The notes: generated by a model from the sequence alone, not told the origin. A stretch of DNA of 64,000 nucleotides from Roseomonas xinghualingensis (GCF_025791835.1 NZ_JAOXLP010000008.1:91658-155657); one strand, 5' to 3'; counted from the stretch's first letter, positions 9,733 through 19,180 are shown. Numbers and translations are program-made.

Positions 9733-10824
9733 GTTGGACTTGCGGTTGGTGAAGCGGGCATTCCCCAGCCCTGTTCCGATCGTCAGCACCCCCCAGCGCT
9801 CCACATCCTGCATGTTGGGGATCTCGCTCAGCCCTTGGAGCACGGCGTCGTTGTGCATCAGCACGGTGACAGGATGGCCGCCGATGTCGGGGATGGCCTC
9901 GGCGATGGCACGGGGCAGGTTGAAGCGGCTGCTTTCCCAGTTGCCGGGCAGGTTCTGGCCGCCACGGTCGATGGAGCCATCCTCCAGGATGATCCCGGGG
10001 CAGCCGATGCCGATAAAGGGAGCCAGGGCCCGCTTCTTCGATTCCGCCAGCGCGACCATGCCGCGCAGCATGGCGGTCAGGCGCTCCACCGCCTCCTCGC
10101 GCGTCGGTTCGTCATCCGCATGGCGCCAGACCTCGATGCCGACGACCTTCGCCTCGGACAGGTTGCTGGCTTTCCTCAGGTTCAGCTCCACCAGCCCGGC
10201 CCGGATGCTGGTGCCACCGATATCCACGGCCATCAGGCTGTCATGGCCGGCGAAGATCCAGCTCGGCGCCAGATGCGCGGCGCCGATCAGCGCGGCCTCG
10301 TCCGGGTCATGGGTGATGGGGACCAGTTCCACCCCCTGGCCATCCGCCTTCAGGAGGAGCGAGGCGCGGCCGATCGCCAGATGGCCGATCCGGCTGCCGC
10401 TCATCCCGCCGCCGACGGCAATACGCTCCGTGTCCTTCCAACCTTTCAGCTTCAGGAAACGGCGGGTGACGCCAGTCAGTTCCTGGGCGAATTCCTCCAC
10501 CACCCCATGGACGAGGGCGGCGACCTCCGGATCCTCGTCCTGCATCAGCTTCTCCAGCCGCTGCTTGGGGATCTCCTCGCTGGGGCAATCGCCCAGCGGG
10601 TCCTCGTCACCCAGCTTTCGTAACCGTTCACGCCAGTCATCGAGGATGGCACGGAAGGCGCGCTTGCTGGCGCGGTCGCCGATGAAGCCTTCCTTGTCAC
10701 GTAACTCAGCATTGTAGGCATCGAGAACGACGCTGGTGAGCTGCGATGCGCCGTGGCCTGCGACGGGCGGCGCGAGGGCCTGTTCTGGCATGGTCTGGCC
10801 TGCTTCCCCTGGGTGACGCGGCAT
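9724..10824 (-). CDS. ROK-family sugar kinase-like protein with permuted lobes
   Basis: 366 residues clearly of the ROK (glucokinase-like) fold but in swapped order. Residues about 90-165 look like the C-terminal lobe of a normal ROK kinase (ERIAVGGGMSGSRIG, then DEAALIGAAHL). The normal N-terminal phosphate motif VDIGGTSIRAGLVE follows with Asp 201, then IGIGCPGIILEDG, the catalytic Asp in LMHNDAV, and TIGTGLGNA at the very end. The zinc-binding CxCGxxGC element is absent. An ATP-dependent sugar kinase is the family expectation; activity and substrate are unknown. An upstream GGGGAGG supports start 10824; MPEQAL at 10791 is an alternative. It lies downstream of an MFS carrier on the same strand, possibly co-transcribed. 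Confidence 0.75.
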   Translation of the reverse strand: MPRHPGEAGQTMPEQALAPPVAGHGASQLTSVVLDAYNAELRDKEGFIGDRASKRAFRAILDDWRERLRKLGDEDPLGDCPSEEIPKQRLEKLMQDEDPEVAALVHGVVEEFAQELTGVTRRFLKLKGWKDTERIAVGGGMSGSRIGHLAIGRASLLLKADGQGVELVPITHDPDEAALIGAAHLAPSWIFAGHDSLMAVDIGGTSIRAGLVELNLRKASNLSEAKVVGIEVWRHADDEPTREEAVERLTAMLRGMVALAESKKRALAPFIGIGCPGIILEDGSIDRGGQNLPGNWESSRFNLPRAIAEAIPDIGGHPVTVLMHNDAVLQGLSEIPNMQDVERWGVLTIGTGLGNARFTNRKSNSD

Positions 10825-10858
10825 GAACGCAGCCACCTCCCCAGGGTTGGAGAAGCTC

Positions 10859-11983
10859 TTACCGCGGCCGGCGGATGCCCAGGCTGGCCACAGCCAGCAT
10901 CGCCGCCCCTCCGCCATAGATCAGCAGGGCGGGTGCGATGGGCAGCAGGATGCCGGCCAGCAGTGGCCCTGCCCCGGCGCCGATGTCCCGCCAGGTGGCC
11001 TGCTGCGCCAGGGCCGGTACGCGGCCCGGGCCTGGATTCTCGGCGGCGACCACGGGGCCAGGCAGGGGCTGGATGATGGCCCGAAGCAGCACCGTGGCCA
11101 GGGCACCGGCCCAGAGCAGCACGCCGCCCGCGGCCAGCAGCAGCAGCCCGCAGGCCGTGGCCAGGGAGAGCCCAACCAGGGCCTGCCGTGCCCCAAGGCG
11201 TCCGGCCAGCCAGCCACCGGCCGGGGCGAGGAAGATCTCCGCCGCATAGCGCAGGGCCAGCGCGCCGCCCGCCGCCAGGGTGGCGCCTTCCGGCAGGGCG
11301 GCGGCGGCCAGCACGGAAAGGCCGATGACGAAAAGCCCGTCCATGGTGAGGCCGAAGACGAAGGCCCAGATGTTGAAGGCGTTGGGAAGGGCGAAGCGTG
11401 GCCCGCCCTTGGCCTGGCCTTCCGGCGTGGCGGGCAGACAGGCCGCGAAATAGATGGCAGGCAGCGAGACGAGGCCCAGCACCACGAAGACCAGGCGCGG
11501 CCCCGCCCATTCCGCCAGGACAGCCCCCCCGAGCAGCCCGATCATCGGTCCCGCCGCGACAATGGAGCGCGACCAGCCGCTGCGCCGCGCCGCGCCTTCC
11601 GGGAGCGCCGTGGGCAGGGCCTGCACGGCGATGTTCATGGCCGCGAAGGCCAGGCCCCAGAGCAGCCGTGCCACCAGCAATGCCCAGAGGCCCGAAAGCG
11701 CCGCATAGCCGAAGGCAGAGAGGGCCGATGCCACGGCCGCCAGCATGCAGGCCGAGCGTGGGCCACGCTCCCCATAGAAGCGTGCCACCCAGCCATAGCC
11801 GGCGATTCGCACCAGCCGGTTGGCCGCCAGCAGGATGCCCACCTCCGGCAGGGTCACGCCGAAGACTGCAGCATGCAGTGGCAGCAGCAGGTAGAGCACC
11901 GTGTCGCCGGGCAGGGTGCAGGCGAGGGTGAGGGCGGAGTTCCGGGTCGCGCGGTCGGCCTCGGCGGCGCTGGGAAGGGTCAC
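10859..11983 (-). CDS. MFS transporter
   Basis: 374-residue major facilitator protein with about 11-12 hydrophobic helices. It has an MFS-type start (LLLPLHAAVFGVTLPEVGILLAANRL) and the motif A region GWVARFYGERGPRSACML between helices 2 and 3. Substrate cannot be deduced. Its ATG overlaps the stop of the upstream acetyltransferase by 4 bases, and the ROK-type kinase starts 35 bases after its stop. One three-gene unit (acetyltransferase, carrier, kinase-like) is therefore likely. That makes a small-molecule uptake or efflux role plausible, but this is inference. Confidence 0.85.
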   Translation of the reverse strand: MTLPSAAEADRATRNSALTLACTLPGDTVLYLLLPLHAAVFGVTLPEVGILLAANRLVRIAGYGWVARFYGERGPRSACMLAAVASALSAFGYAALSGLWALLVARLLWGLAFAAMNIAVQALPTALPEGAARRSGWSRSIVAAGPMIGLLGGAVLAEWAGPRLVFVVLGLVSLPAIYFAACLPATPEGQAKGGPRFALPNAFNIWAFVFGLTMDGLFVIGLSVLAAAALPEGATLAAGGALALRYAAEIFLAPAGGWLAGRLGARQALVGLSLATACGLLLLAAGGVLLWAGALATVLLRAIIQPLPGPVVAAENPGPGRVPALAQQATWRDIGAGAGPLLAGILLPIAPALLIYGGGAAMLAVASLGIRRPR

Positions 11984-12516
11984 GATCGCGTCGGCGGCGT
12001 GGTGTTGCCGGGGCCGAGGGTACGGGTCATGAGCACCGTGTCCAGCCAGCGCTCATGCTTCCAGCCGATGGAGGGAATGACGCCAGCGTGGTGGAAACCC
12101 AGTGTTTCATGCAGGCGGATCGAGGGGGTGTTTGCGGAATCGCCGATCACCGCGACCATCAGGCGGAAATCCGCCGCCTCGCAACGCACGATCAGGGCTT
12201 CCAACAGCGCTCGCCCGGTGCCGTCCCGCCTGCGGTCGGGGGCGACATAGACCGAGTTCTCCACCGTGTGCCGGTAGGCCGGGCGGGGCCGGTAGGCGGA
12301 GGCATAGGCATAGCCGAGCACCATGCCTGCCTCATCCGTGACGACGATATGGGGGTAGCCGCCGGCCAGCACCGCCTCGCGCCGCGTGGCCATCTCCGCC
12401 TCGCTGGGCGGCGACAGTTCGAAGGAGGCGCGGCCATGCTCCACCCAATAGGCGTAGATGCGGGCAATGGCCGGGACATCGTCCGGGTGACTGTCACGGA
12501 TCAGCGGCGTTGTCAT
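11980..12516 (-). CDS. GNAT N-acetyltransferase, phosphinothricin-acetyltransferase-like
   Basis: 178 residues with the PAT/MddA layout: IRDSHPDDVPAIARIYAYWVEHG at the N-terminus, the core YRHTVENSVYV, the acetyl-CoA loop RRRDGTGRALLEAL, and the C-terminal AVIGDSANTPSIRLHETLGF. This group acetylates the amino group of amino-acid analogues such as phosphinothricin or methionine sulfoximine. A second, clearly paralogous gene lies at 24134-24652. First gene of a probable acetyltransferase-MFS-ROK operon. Confidence 0.88.
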   Translation of the reverse strand: MTTPLIRDSHPDDVPAIARIYAYWVEHGRASFELSPPSEAEMATRREAVLAGGYPHIVVTDEAGMVLGYAYASAYRPRPAYRHTVENSVYVAPDRRRDGTGRALLEALIVRCEAADFRLMVAVIGDSANTPSIRLHETLGFHHAGVIPSIGWKHERWLDTVLMTRTLGPGNTTPPTRS

Positions 12517-12556
12517 GAAAGCGTCATGCGATGTGTCGCGCCGTGCCGCAAGATGA

Positions 12557-14212
12557 TCAGCTTGGCGACTTGTCGAGCAGCCCCTCCCGCACCGCCTGGC
12601 GCAACGGCACTTTCTGAAGCTTGCCGGTGGAGGTCTTGGGTACTTCCCGGAAGATCACCCGCTTGGGCACCTTGAAGCTCGCCAGGTGGGTGCGGGCATG
12701 AGCGACCAGCTCTTCTTCCGTCGTGTTCTCGCCGGGCATCAACTCGATGAAAGCCCAGGGCACCTCACCCCATTTCTCGTCCGGGGCGGCGACCACGGCA
12801 GCGACCGCCACGGCTGGATGCTTGTAGAGCGCGTCCTCCACCTCGATGGAGGAAATGTTCTCCCCGCCCGAGATGATGATGTCCTTCGCGCGGTCCTTTA
12901 GCTGCACATAGCCGTCCCGGTGCTTCACCCCGAGATCTCCGGTGCGGAACCAGCCGCGGGCGAAGGCCTTTTCCGTGGCGGCGGTGTCCTTCAGATACCC
13001 CTTCATCACCGTGTTGCCGCGCATCACAACCTCGCCCATGGTCGTTCCATCCGCTGGTACGGGCTGGTCGTTGGTGTCGAGCACGTCGAACTCCTCGAGC
13101 GTGACGTAGCGTACGCCCTGCCTGGCCATGAGGGCGGCGCGCTCCGGCGCCGGCTTGGCGTCATCCTCCTTGTGCCATTCGTTCACCACCGAAGGGCCGT
13201 AGCATTCCGTCAGCCCATAGATATGGCGCACGGTGACGCCGGCGGCATCGGCGGCGGCCAGCACGGCTTCGGGCGGCGAGGCGCCCGCGGTGCTGAAGAC
13301 CAATCCGGTGCCCGCCACGCGGGAGGAATCGTTCACCAGCGTCTGCAGCACGATCGGGGCGCCGCACATATGCGTCACGCCATGCGCCTTGATCAGATCC
13401 CACATCGCAGGGCCCCGCACGGCGCGCAGGCAGACATGGGTGCCGGACAGGGCGGCGACGGTCCAGGGGAAGCACCAGCCGTTGCAGTGGAACATGGGCA
13501 GCGTCCACAGATAGATGGGCGCCGGGCCGATGCCGCAGGCCAGGATATTGCCGATGGCACCGAGATAGGCGCCGCGATGGTGATAGACCACGCCCTTCGG
13601 CCGCCCCGTGGTGCCGGAGGTGTAATTCAGCGCGATGGCATCCCATTCATCCTGCGGCGGCTGCCAGGGGAAGGCTGGATCGCCCGCGGCAATGAAGGCC
13701 TCGTAATCCTCGCCGTCCACCGTGTGGGGGAAGGTGGCTTCTGAATCATTCACCTCGATCACCAGTGGCTTTGCCTTGGCGATGGCCAGCGCCTGCTGCA
13801 GCACGGGGATGAACTCGCGGTCCACCACGATGGCGCGCGCCTCGCCGTGATCGAGGATATAGGCGATGGTATCGGCATCCAGGCGGATGTTGATCGTGTT
13901 CAGCACCGCGCCGGTCATCGGCACGCCGTTGTGGCACTCGATCATGGCCGGGATGTTGGGCAGCAGTGCCGCCACCGTGTCCCCGCGCCCGATGCCCCGT
14001 GCGGCCAGGGCGGAGGCGAGCCGCACGCAGCGATCCCGGTGCTGGCGCCAGGTGAGGCGCTGCGATCCGTGGATCACCGCGATCCGCTCGGGGAAGACCG
14101 CCGCGGCGCGTTCGATGAAAAGCAGGGGCGTCAGGGCACGGTGGTTCGCACCGGTGCGGGGCAGGTCATCATAGGCCTCCCTGGCCGTGACGGGCGTCGG
14201 GCTGATATCCAT
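12557..14212 (-). CDS. AMP-dependent acyl-CoA synthetase
   Basis: 551-residue ANL-superfamily ligase that forms an acyl-adenylate and then the CoA thioester. The P-loop signature LNYTSGTTGRPKGVVYHHRG, the A5 motif YGLTECYGP, the A7/A8 hinge GWFRTGDLGVKHRDGYVQLKDRAKDIIISGGENIS-like segment and the terminal Lys in PKTSTGKLQK are all present. The length and HNGVPMTGAVLNTIN-type sequence fit medium-chain/AlkK-DmdB-like ligases. Start 14212 is preferred over 14227: its ATG overlaps the TGA of the enoyl-CoA hydratase and has GGAGG eight bases upstream. The pair suggests activation and hydration of an unsaturated or branched carboxylic acid. Confidence 0.92.
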   Translation of the reverse strand: MDISPTPVTAREAYDDLPRTGANHRALTPLLFIERAAAVFPERIAVIHGSQRLTWRQHRDRCVRLASALAARGIGRGDTVAALLPNIPAMIECHNGVPMTGAVLNTINIRLDADTIAYILDHGEARAIVVDREFIPVLQQALAIAKAKPLVIEVNDSEATFPHTVDGEDYEAFIAAGDPAFPWQPPQDEWDAIALNYTSGTTGRPKGVVYHHRGAYLGAIGNILACGIGPAPIYLWTLPMFHCNGWCFPWTVAALSGTHVCLRAVRGPAMWDLIKAHGVTHMCGAPIVLQTLVNDSSRVAGTGLVFSTAGASPPEAVLAAADAAGVTVRHIYGLTECYGPSVVNEWHKEDDAKPAPERAALMARQGVRYVTLEEFDVLDTNDQPVPADGTTMGEVVMRGNTVMKGYLKDTAATEKAFARGWFRTGDLGVKHRDGYVQLKDRAKDIIISGGENISSIEVEDALYKHPAVAVAAVVAAPDEKWGEVPWAFIELMPGENTTEEELVAHARTHLASFKVPKRVIFREVPKTSTGKLQKVPLRQAVREGLLDKSPS

Positions 14213-15027
14213 CACCGGTGCCTCCATTCAGGCCGGCGCTTGGCGACGAAGGCGCCGATGCCTTCCGCAGCATCCTCGGCCAGCAGATTCTCGACCATCG
14301 CCGCCGCAGCCACCTCGTAAGCCTCGGCCAGGGGCAACCCAGCCTGGCGATGGAAGGTCCGCTTGCCGAGTTGCACGGCCAATGCGGAACGCCCGGCGAT
14401 GTGCGAAGCCAGCGCTGCGGCTTCCGCACGCAGTCTGTCCGCCGGCAGGATGCGGTTCACCAGTCCGATGCGCCGCGCCTCCGCGGCATCGATGGGCTCA
14501 GCTGTCAGCAGCATCTCCATCGCCGCCTTACGCGGCACGGCGCGGGACAGGGCGACGGCCGGAGTAGAGCAGAACAGGCCGATCTCCACGCCCGGGGTGC
14601 AGAAGCGCGCGGTGTCAGAGGCCAGCACCAGATCGCAGGCGGCAACCAACTGGCAGCCAGCGGCGGTGGCCATGCCCTGTACGGCGGCGACCACGGGCTG
14701 GGGCAGGGCTGGGATGGCCTGCATCACGGCGGCGCAACGCGCCATGGCATCCGCGAAGAAGGCATAGCCGCCATCGGGATCGGCGAAATGCGTGGTGATT
14801 TCCTTCAGGTCATGCCCGGCGCAGAAGACCGAGCCTTCCGCTTGAATCACCACGCAGCGGATGACGGCATTGGCTGCGATGCTGCGCAGCGCCTCCTGCA
14901 GGCTTTCCAGCAGATCCATGGAAAGCCCGTTCCGTGCGCCCGGGCGGTTCAGCGTAAGGGTCGCGACTGCCCCATGATCCTCGCGGATCAGAATGGGCGT
15001 CGCGCCCGCCGCGATGCCGTCCGGCAT
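14212..15027 (-). CDS. Enoyl-CoA hydratase/isomerase family protein
   Basis: 271-residue crotonase-fold enzyme. The two oxyanion-hole segments are visible: FCAGHDLKEI and GMATAAGCQLVAACDL. The region GVEIGLFCSTPAVALSRAVP occupies the place of the catalytic glutamates; it keeps a Glu early but has Cys/Ser where a second Glu usually sits. The precise reaction (hydration or isomerisation) is therefore uncertain, and the sequence resembles the ECHDC3-like branch. Translationally coupled (TGATG) to the acyl-CoA ligase downstream. Confidence 0.88.
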   Translation of the reverse strand: MPDGIAAGATPILIREDHGAVATLTLNRPGARNGLSMDLLESLQEALRSIAANAVIRCVVIQAEGSVFCAGHDLKEITTHFADPDGGYAFFADAMARCAAVMQAIPALPQPVVAAVQGMATAAGCQLVAACDLVLASDTARFCTPGVEIGLFCSTPAVALSRAVPRKAAMEMLLTAEPIDAAEARRIGLVNRILPADRLRAEAAALASHIAGRSALAVQLGKRTFHRQAGLPLAEAYEVAAAAMVENLLAEDAAEGIGAFVAKRRPEWRHR

Positions 15028-15103
15028 ACGCTCCTCCCTGTTTCCTTCTTCCGGTCAGGTTGGGCCCGGCGGCTGCGCGGGCGCAAGGGGCCACAAATGG
15101 AAA

Positions 15104-15129
15104 GGGCGCCGGGATTCCTCCCGGCGCCC
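15104..15129 (-). terminator. Terminator of the MHS symporter gene
   Basis: Perfect 11-bp stem GGGCGCCGGGA / TCCCGGCGCCC with a four-base loop, 23 bases past the stop of the minus-strand symporter gene. On that strand it is followed by TTTCC. It separates the symporter from the enoyl-CoA hydratase gene. Confidence 0.7.
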
Positions 15130-15151
15130 TTCCCTGGTTCCGTCCGGCGCG

Positions 15152-16885
15152 TCAGGCGCGGGCGTCGCGTCCTGAATGCTCGGCCTCGAAGATGTTCCGG
15201 TCCTTCGTCTCGGGGATGAAGAGGGCACCGATCACCACGGTCGCGAGTGCGATCACGATCGGGTACCAGAGGCCGTAATAGATGTCGCCTGTTTGAGCCA
15301 CCATCGCCAGCGAGGTCGCTGGCAGCAGCCCGCCGAACCACCCATTGCCGATGTGGTAGGGCAGTGACATCGAAGTGTAGCGGATGCGCGTGGGGAACAA
15401 CTCCACCAGCGCCGCCGCGATCGGGCCATAGACCATGGTGACGTAGATCACGAGCAGGGTGAGGATGCCGATGATCACGGCCGGCTGCTCGCGGAAGATG
15501 TCGAAGGGACCAGACATCTTCACCACGGTCGGGTTGGAGGCGGAGGGATAACCCGCCGCCGTCAGCGCTGCCGTGAGCTCCTGGTTGAAGCGGGCCGTCG
15601 CCGGGCCGCGCTGCGCCGGCTCCATGTCGCGCAGGTTTGGTGCCTGCACCGTGGTGGTGCCCACGCGCACCGCCGCGGTGCCGGGTGGGCCCGCCTCGGT
15701 GTTGTAGACCGCGCCGGCACGGGCCAGCGCGGACTTGGCAACGTCGCAAGCCGAGGTGAACTGTGCCGTGCCGACCGGGTTGAACTGGAAGGAGCAGAGC
15801 GCCGGATCCGTCACCACCTGTATCGGGATGGTCTGGTGCGCCTGGTACAGGGCCGGGTTGGCTTCCGCCGTCAGCAGCTTGAACAGCGGGAAATAGGTGA
15901 GCGCCGCAAGCAGGCACCCGCCCAGGATGATCGGCTTGCGCCCGACCTTATCCGACAGCCAGCCGAAGAGGACGAAGAAGCCGGAGCCGAGAAGCAGTGC
16001 CCAGGCGATCAGCAGGTTCGTCGTCGGTCCATCCACCTTCAGGATCGAGCCGAGGAAGAACAGCGCGTAGAACTGGCCAGTGTACCAGACCACCGCCTGG
16101 CCCATGGTCAGGCCCAGCAGCGCCAGGATCGCCCACTTCGCGTTGCGCCACGTACCGAAAGCCTCGGACAGTGGAGCCTTGGAGCCGGTTCCTTCCTCCT
16201 TCATCTTCTTGAAGGCGGGGCTCTCGTTCAGCGTGGACCGGATCCAGACGGAGATGCCGAGCAGGATGATCGAGACGAGGAAGGGAATGCGCCAGCCCCA
16301 GGCAGCGAACTCGGCCTCTCCAATCCAGCTGCGCACGCCAAGGATGACCAGCAGCGACAGGAAAAGGCCCGCCGTCGCGGTGATCTGGATGAAGGAGGTG
16401 TAGAAGCCGCGGCGCCCGTTCGGAGCGTGCTCGGCCACATAGGTCGCGGCGCCGCCATACTCGCCGCCCAGCGCCAGGCCCTGGAGGCAGCGCAGCGTGA
16501 TCAGCAGGATGGGCGCGAGGATGCCGATGCTCTCCGAACCCGGCAGCAGGCCGACGAGGAAGGTGGAGGCACCCATGATGACGATGGTGACGAGGAAGGT
16601 GTATTTCCGTCCCACCAGGTCGCCGATCCGGCCGAAGAAGATGGCGCCGAACGGGCGCACCAGGAAGCCGGCCGCGAAGGTCAGCAGCGCGAAGATGTTG
16701 CGCGTGCCCTCGGGGTACTGGCTGAAGAAATGTGTGCCGATCAGCGCCGCGAGGCTACCATAGAGGTAGAAGTCATACCATTCGAACACGGTGCCCAGGG
16801 AGGAGCCGAGGATGACCTTCCTCTCCTCCTTGGTCATCGGGCGGTTCCTGTCGGCCGCCACGGCTGTTGAATAGGCGGTGCTCAT
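15152..16885 (-). CDS. MHS-family MFS metabolite:H+ symporter
   Basis: 577-residue member of the metabolite:H+ symporter family, which takes up carboxylates, osmolytes or shikimate-like acids. The family start GSSLGTVFEWYDFYLYGSLAA and the helix 2-3 motif GAIFFGRIGDLVGRKYTFL are clear. About 12 membrane segments are seen. A soluble stretch of about 110 residues (PALYQAHQTIPIQVV to NPTVVKMSGPFD) lies between two late helices and lengthens the protein beyond the usual 430-450 residues; this is seen in a subset of the family. Start 16885 begins the conserved N-terminus. Its monocistronic layout with a terminator suggests independent control. Confidence 0.88.
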   Translation of the reverse strand: MSTAYSTAVAADRNRPMTKEERKVILGSSLGTVFEWYDFYLYGSLAALIGTHFFSQYPEGTRNIFALLTFAAGFLVRPFGAIFFGRIGDLVGRKYTFLVTIVIMGASTFLVGLLPGSESIGILAPILLITLRCLQGLALGGEYGGAATYVAEHAPNGRRGFYTSFIQITATAGLFLSLLVILGVRSWIGEAEFAAWGWRIPFLVSIILLGISVWIRSTLNESPAFKKMKEEGTGSKAPLSEAFGTWRNAKWAILALLGLTMGQAVVWYTGQFYALFFLGSILKVDGPTTNLLIAWALLLGSGFFVLFGWLSDKVGRKPIILGGCLLAALTYFPLFKLLTAEANPALYQAHQTIPIQVVTDPALCSFQFNPVGTAQFTSACDVAKSALARAGAVYNTEAGPPGTAAVRVGTTTVQAPNLRDMEPAQRGPATARFNQELTAALTAAGYPSASNPTVVKMSGPFDIFREQPAVIIGILTLLVIYVTMVYGPIAAALVELFPTRIRYTSMSLPYHIGNGWFGGLLPATSLAMVAQTGDIYYGLWYPIVIALATVVIGALFIPETKDRNIFEAEHSGRDARA

Positions 16886-17077
16886 CCTTTGCTTGGTCCT
16901 GCATCCCCCCGGGGCGCGGCATGCCCGGCTTGTCTTGTGCCTCACGCGGCCGCAACCGGCGCGGGAACGAGCCGTCGCGCAGACTCGTCACGAAGACGCT
17001 AGAACAAGCTCGCGCGATGCCGCCAGCGGTAACCCTTGAAGAAGCGCAATCTTTGAACTCACTGTATCGTGATCGTA

Positions 17078-17749
17078 TCAATGGGGCTGGTGGTCTTTCC
17101 CAAGGGTTTTCGCGATCACCATGCCCAGGGCACCGAAATCCAAGGCGATACGCCCTTCAGTATCGGGCGTGAGTGGCGTGGACAGCCCCGCGACGATCAG
17201 CAGCGCGCCTCTGGGCAGCCCCCCCAGGCGGCGCGCGGCGGCAATTGCGGGTGCGAGCGTATCTTGCAGTGCAGTATGAGTTGGGCCGACTGTAACCGCC
17301 TCCATCGGTGCATGTGGCGGCCCGGCAATGATGAAGCCAAGCCCGCCCAGATCCGCCGCCCGCTGTCCCACAGCCAAGGGGGGATGGGTGAAACGGTGAT
17401 CCGCGAGATCGAGGGCGGGATGCAGCGCGGCCAGGGCTGGCGGCTTCTCACCATCCGGATCAAGAGGCTCGTCCAGAACAGCGATCAACGCGGCTGTGAT
17501 GACCGGATGGCGCAGCGGGCTGGCCGTGGCGCCATTCGGCAGCAGCCGCCCTTCGATCATCGGCCCGGCGATGCCATCCGCAAACCGCAAGCCGCAAGGC
17601 GTGAGGCCGAGCGAGTCCAGGGTGAGGAAAGCCACGCGTTCCCCTTCCGCGCGGCTGCGAGGCGAAATCTCCCGCGGCAGTTCGGCAAGAGGATTGCCAG
17701 TGCTGATGGCTTCGGCAATCCAGCTGGCGGCGCGTTTGGCACGACTCAT
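17078..17749 (-). CDS. 2-keto-4-pentenoate hydratase-like protein (FAH superfamily)
   Basis: 223 residues resembling the hydratase branch of the fumarylacetoacetate-hydrolase superfamily. It has a helical opening (AASWIAEAISTGNPL), FADGIAGPMIEGRLLPNG, LDLADHRFTHPP where EIADSR usually stands, DLGGLGFIIAGPP, and a C-terminal GALLIVAGLSTPL followed by GALGMVIAKTLG. The usual E-x-E metal ligands are not conserved, so it may be catalytically altered. The ATG overlaps the dctM stop by 4 bases (ATGA), so it is translated with the TRAP transporter. That suggests it handles or senses the imported organic acid. Family assignment is moderate. Confidence 0.55.
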   Translation of the reverse strand: MSRAKRAASWIAEAISTGNPLAELPREISPRSRAEGERVAFLTLDSLGLTPCGLRFADGIAGPMIEGRLLPNGATASPLRHPVITAALIAVLDEPLDPDGEKPPALAALHPALDLADHRFTHPPLAVGQRAADLGGLGFIIAGPPHAPMEAVTVGPTHTALQDTLAPAIAAARRLGGLPRGALLIVAGLSTPLTPDTEGRIALDFGALGMVIAKTLGKDHQPH

Positions 17750-19146
17750 TCGCCGATGGTCTCCTCCTCCTGGAAGCCGCCACTGGGCGGGGCTTCCATG
17801 GTGAGGCCGGGTTCGGCGGAGACGGTGCCGCCATACAGCGTATCCGGCAGCCAGGTGACCATCTCCGGCACGAAATACATGACCACCATGGTGAACACGA
17901 CGATGTAGATGAAGGGCATGACGCCGGCGAAGATGTCCTCCAGCCGCACATGCTTCGGCGCCACGCCTTTCAGATAGAAGGTCGCCATAGCGACGGGCGG
18001 AGAGAGGAAGGATGTCTGGAGGTTCATGGCGATCATTACCCCGAAGAACAGGGGGCTGACGCCGAAGTCATCCAGCAGCGGCAGAAAGATGGGGACGAAG
18101 ATTACGATGATCTCCGTCCATTCCAGTGGCCAGCCCAGGACGAAGATGATGGCCTGGGCCAGGATCATGAAGGTGAAGCTGTTCAGCGGCAGGGACTTCA
18201 CGAATTCCTCGACCACCGACTGCCCGCCGAGATAGCCAAAGACCGAGGAAAAGATGTAGGAGCCCACGAAGAGCCAGCACACCATCGCCGAAGTGCGCGC
18301 GGTCAGATAAATGCTTTCCTTCAGCTTCGCCCAGGTGAAGGCGCGATAGATGATGGCGAGGATAACGGAACCCAGGCTGCCCATGGCCGCCGCCTCGCTG
18401 GGTGTTGCCAGCCCCAAGAGGATCGCGCCGAGCACTGAGGCGATGAGCAGCGCCAACGGTACGAAGGAACTGACGAGGGCCCAGACCACCTGCAGGAAGG
18501 GGGCGTTGCGTTCCTCTGGCGGCAGGCGCGGCGCCACCTGGGGCTTCAGCATCGCCAGGATGATGACATAGAGCATGTAGCCGATGGCCAGCGTCACGCC
18601 AGGAATGAAGGCGGCTGCATAGAGCTGCACCACCGAGACGCCTGCCGTCGCGCCATAGAGGATCAGCATGATCGAGGGTGGGATCAGGATACCCAGGCAC
18701 CCGCCCGCGCAGGTAACGCCTGCCGCCAGCCGCACGTCGTATCCCGCCTTCAGCATGGCCGGGAAAGCGAGCAGCCCCATTAGCGTCACCACCGCGCCGA
18801 CGATGCCGGTGGCGGTGGCGAAGAGCGCGCATGTGGCCAGTGTTGCGACGGCGAGGCTGCCCGGGATGTTCCCTGATGCCAGCTGCAAGGATCGGAACAG
18901 CCGGTCGAGGATATTGGCCCGTTCGATCACATAGCCCATGAAGACGAAGAGCGGCACGGAGATGAGCACGTCATTCGCCATCACGGCATAGGTGCGCTGC
19001 ACCAGAAGGTCGAAGATACGCTCGCCCATGCCGAGATAGCCGAAGAACAACCCCATCGCCATCAATGTGAAGGCTATGGGAAAGCCCAGCAGGATGAAGA
19101 ACAGGAACAGCCCGAGCATGGTCAGGCCGAGGGCGGGATCGCTCAT
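17746..19146 (-). CDS. dctM: TRAP transporter large permease, DctM
   Basis: 466-residue DctM subunit, the Na+-coupled channel part of a tripartite ATP-independent periplasmic transporter. About 12 hydrophobic helices are visible, with family motifs such as GFPIAFTLMAMGLFFGYLG, LISVPLFVFMGYVIERA and GCLGILIPPSIMLILYG. Start 19146 (MSDPALGLTML) is chosen because the extra 80 residues in the open frame upstream are the dctQ 3' end in another frame. It lies 34 bases after dctQ. The C-terminal tail EEETIGE is followed by the overlapping hydratase-like gene. Confidence 0.94.
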   Translation of the reverse strand: MSDPALGLTMLGLFLFFILLGFPIAFTLMAMGLFFGYLGMGERIFDLLVQRTYAVMANDVLISVPLFVFMGYVIERANILDRLFRSLQLASGNIPGSLAVATLATCALFATATGIVGAVVTLMGLLAFPAMLKAGYDVRLAAGVTCAGGCLGILIPPSIMLILYGATAGVSVVQLYAAAFIPGVTLAIGYMLYVIILAMLKPQVAPRLPPEERNAPFLQVVWALVSSFVPLALLIASVLGAILLGLATPSEAAAMGSLGSVILAIIYRAFTWAKLKESIYLTARTSAMVCWLFVGSYIFSSVFGYLGGQSVVEEFVKSLPLNSFTFMILAQAIIFVLGWPLEWTEIIVIFVPIFLPLLDDFGVSPLFFGVMIAMNLQTSFLSPPVAMATFYLKGVAPKHVRLEDIFAGVMPFIYIVVFTMVVMYFVPEMVTWLPDTLYGGTVSAEPGLTMEAPPSGGFQEEETIGE

Positions 19147-19180
19147 CGTCAGGCTTTGTCTCGTGCTGCTTCGGATTTCG

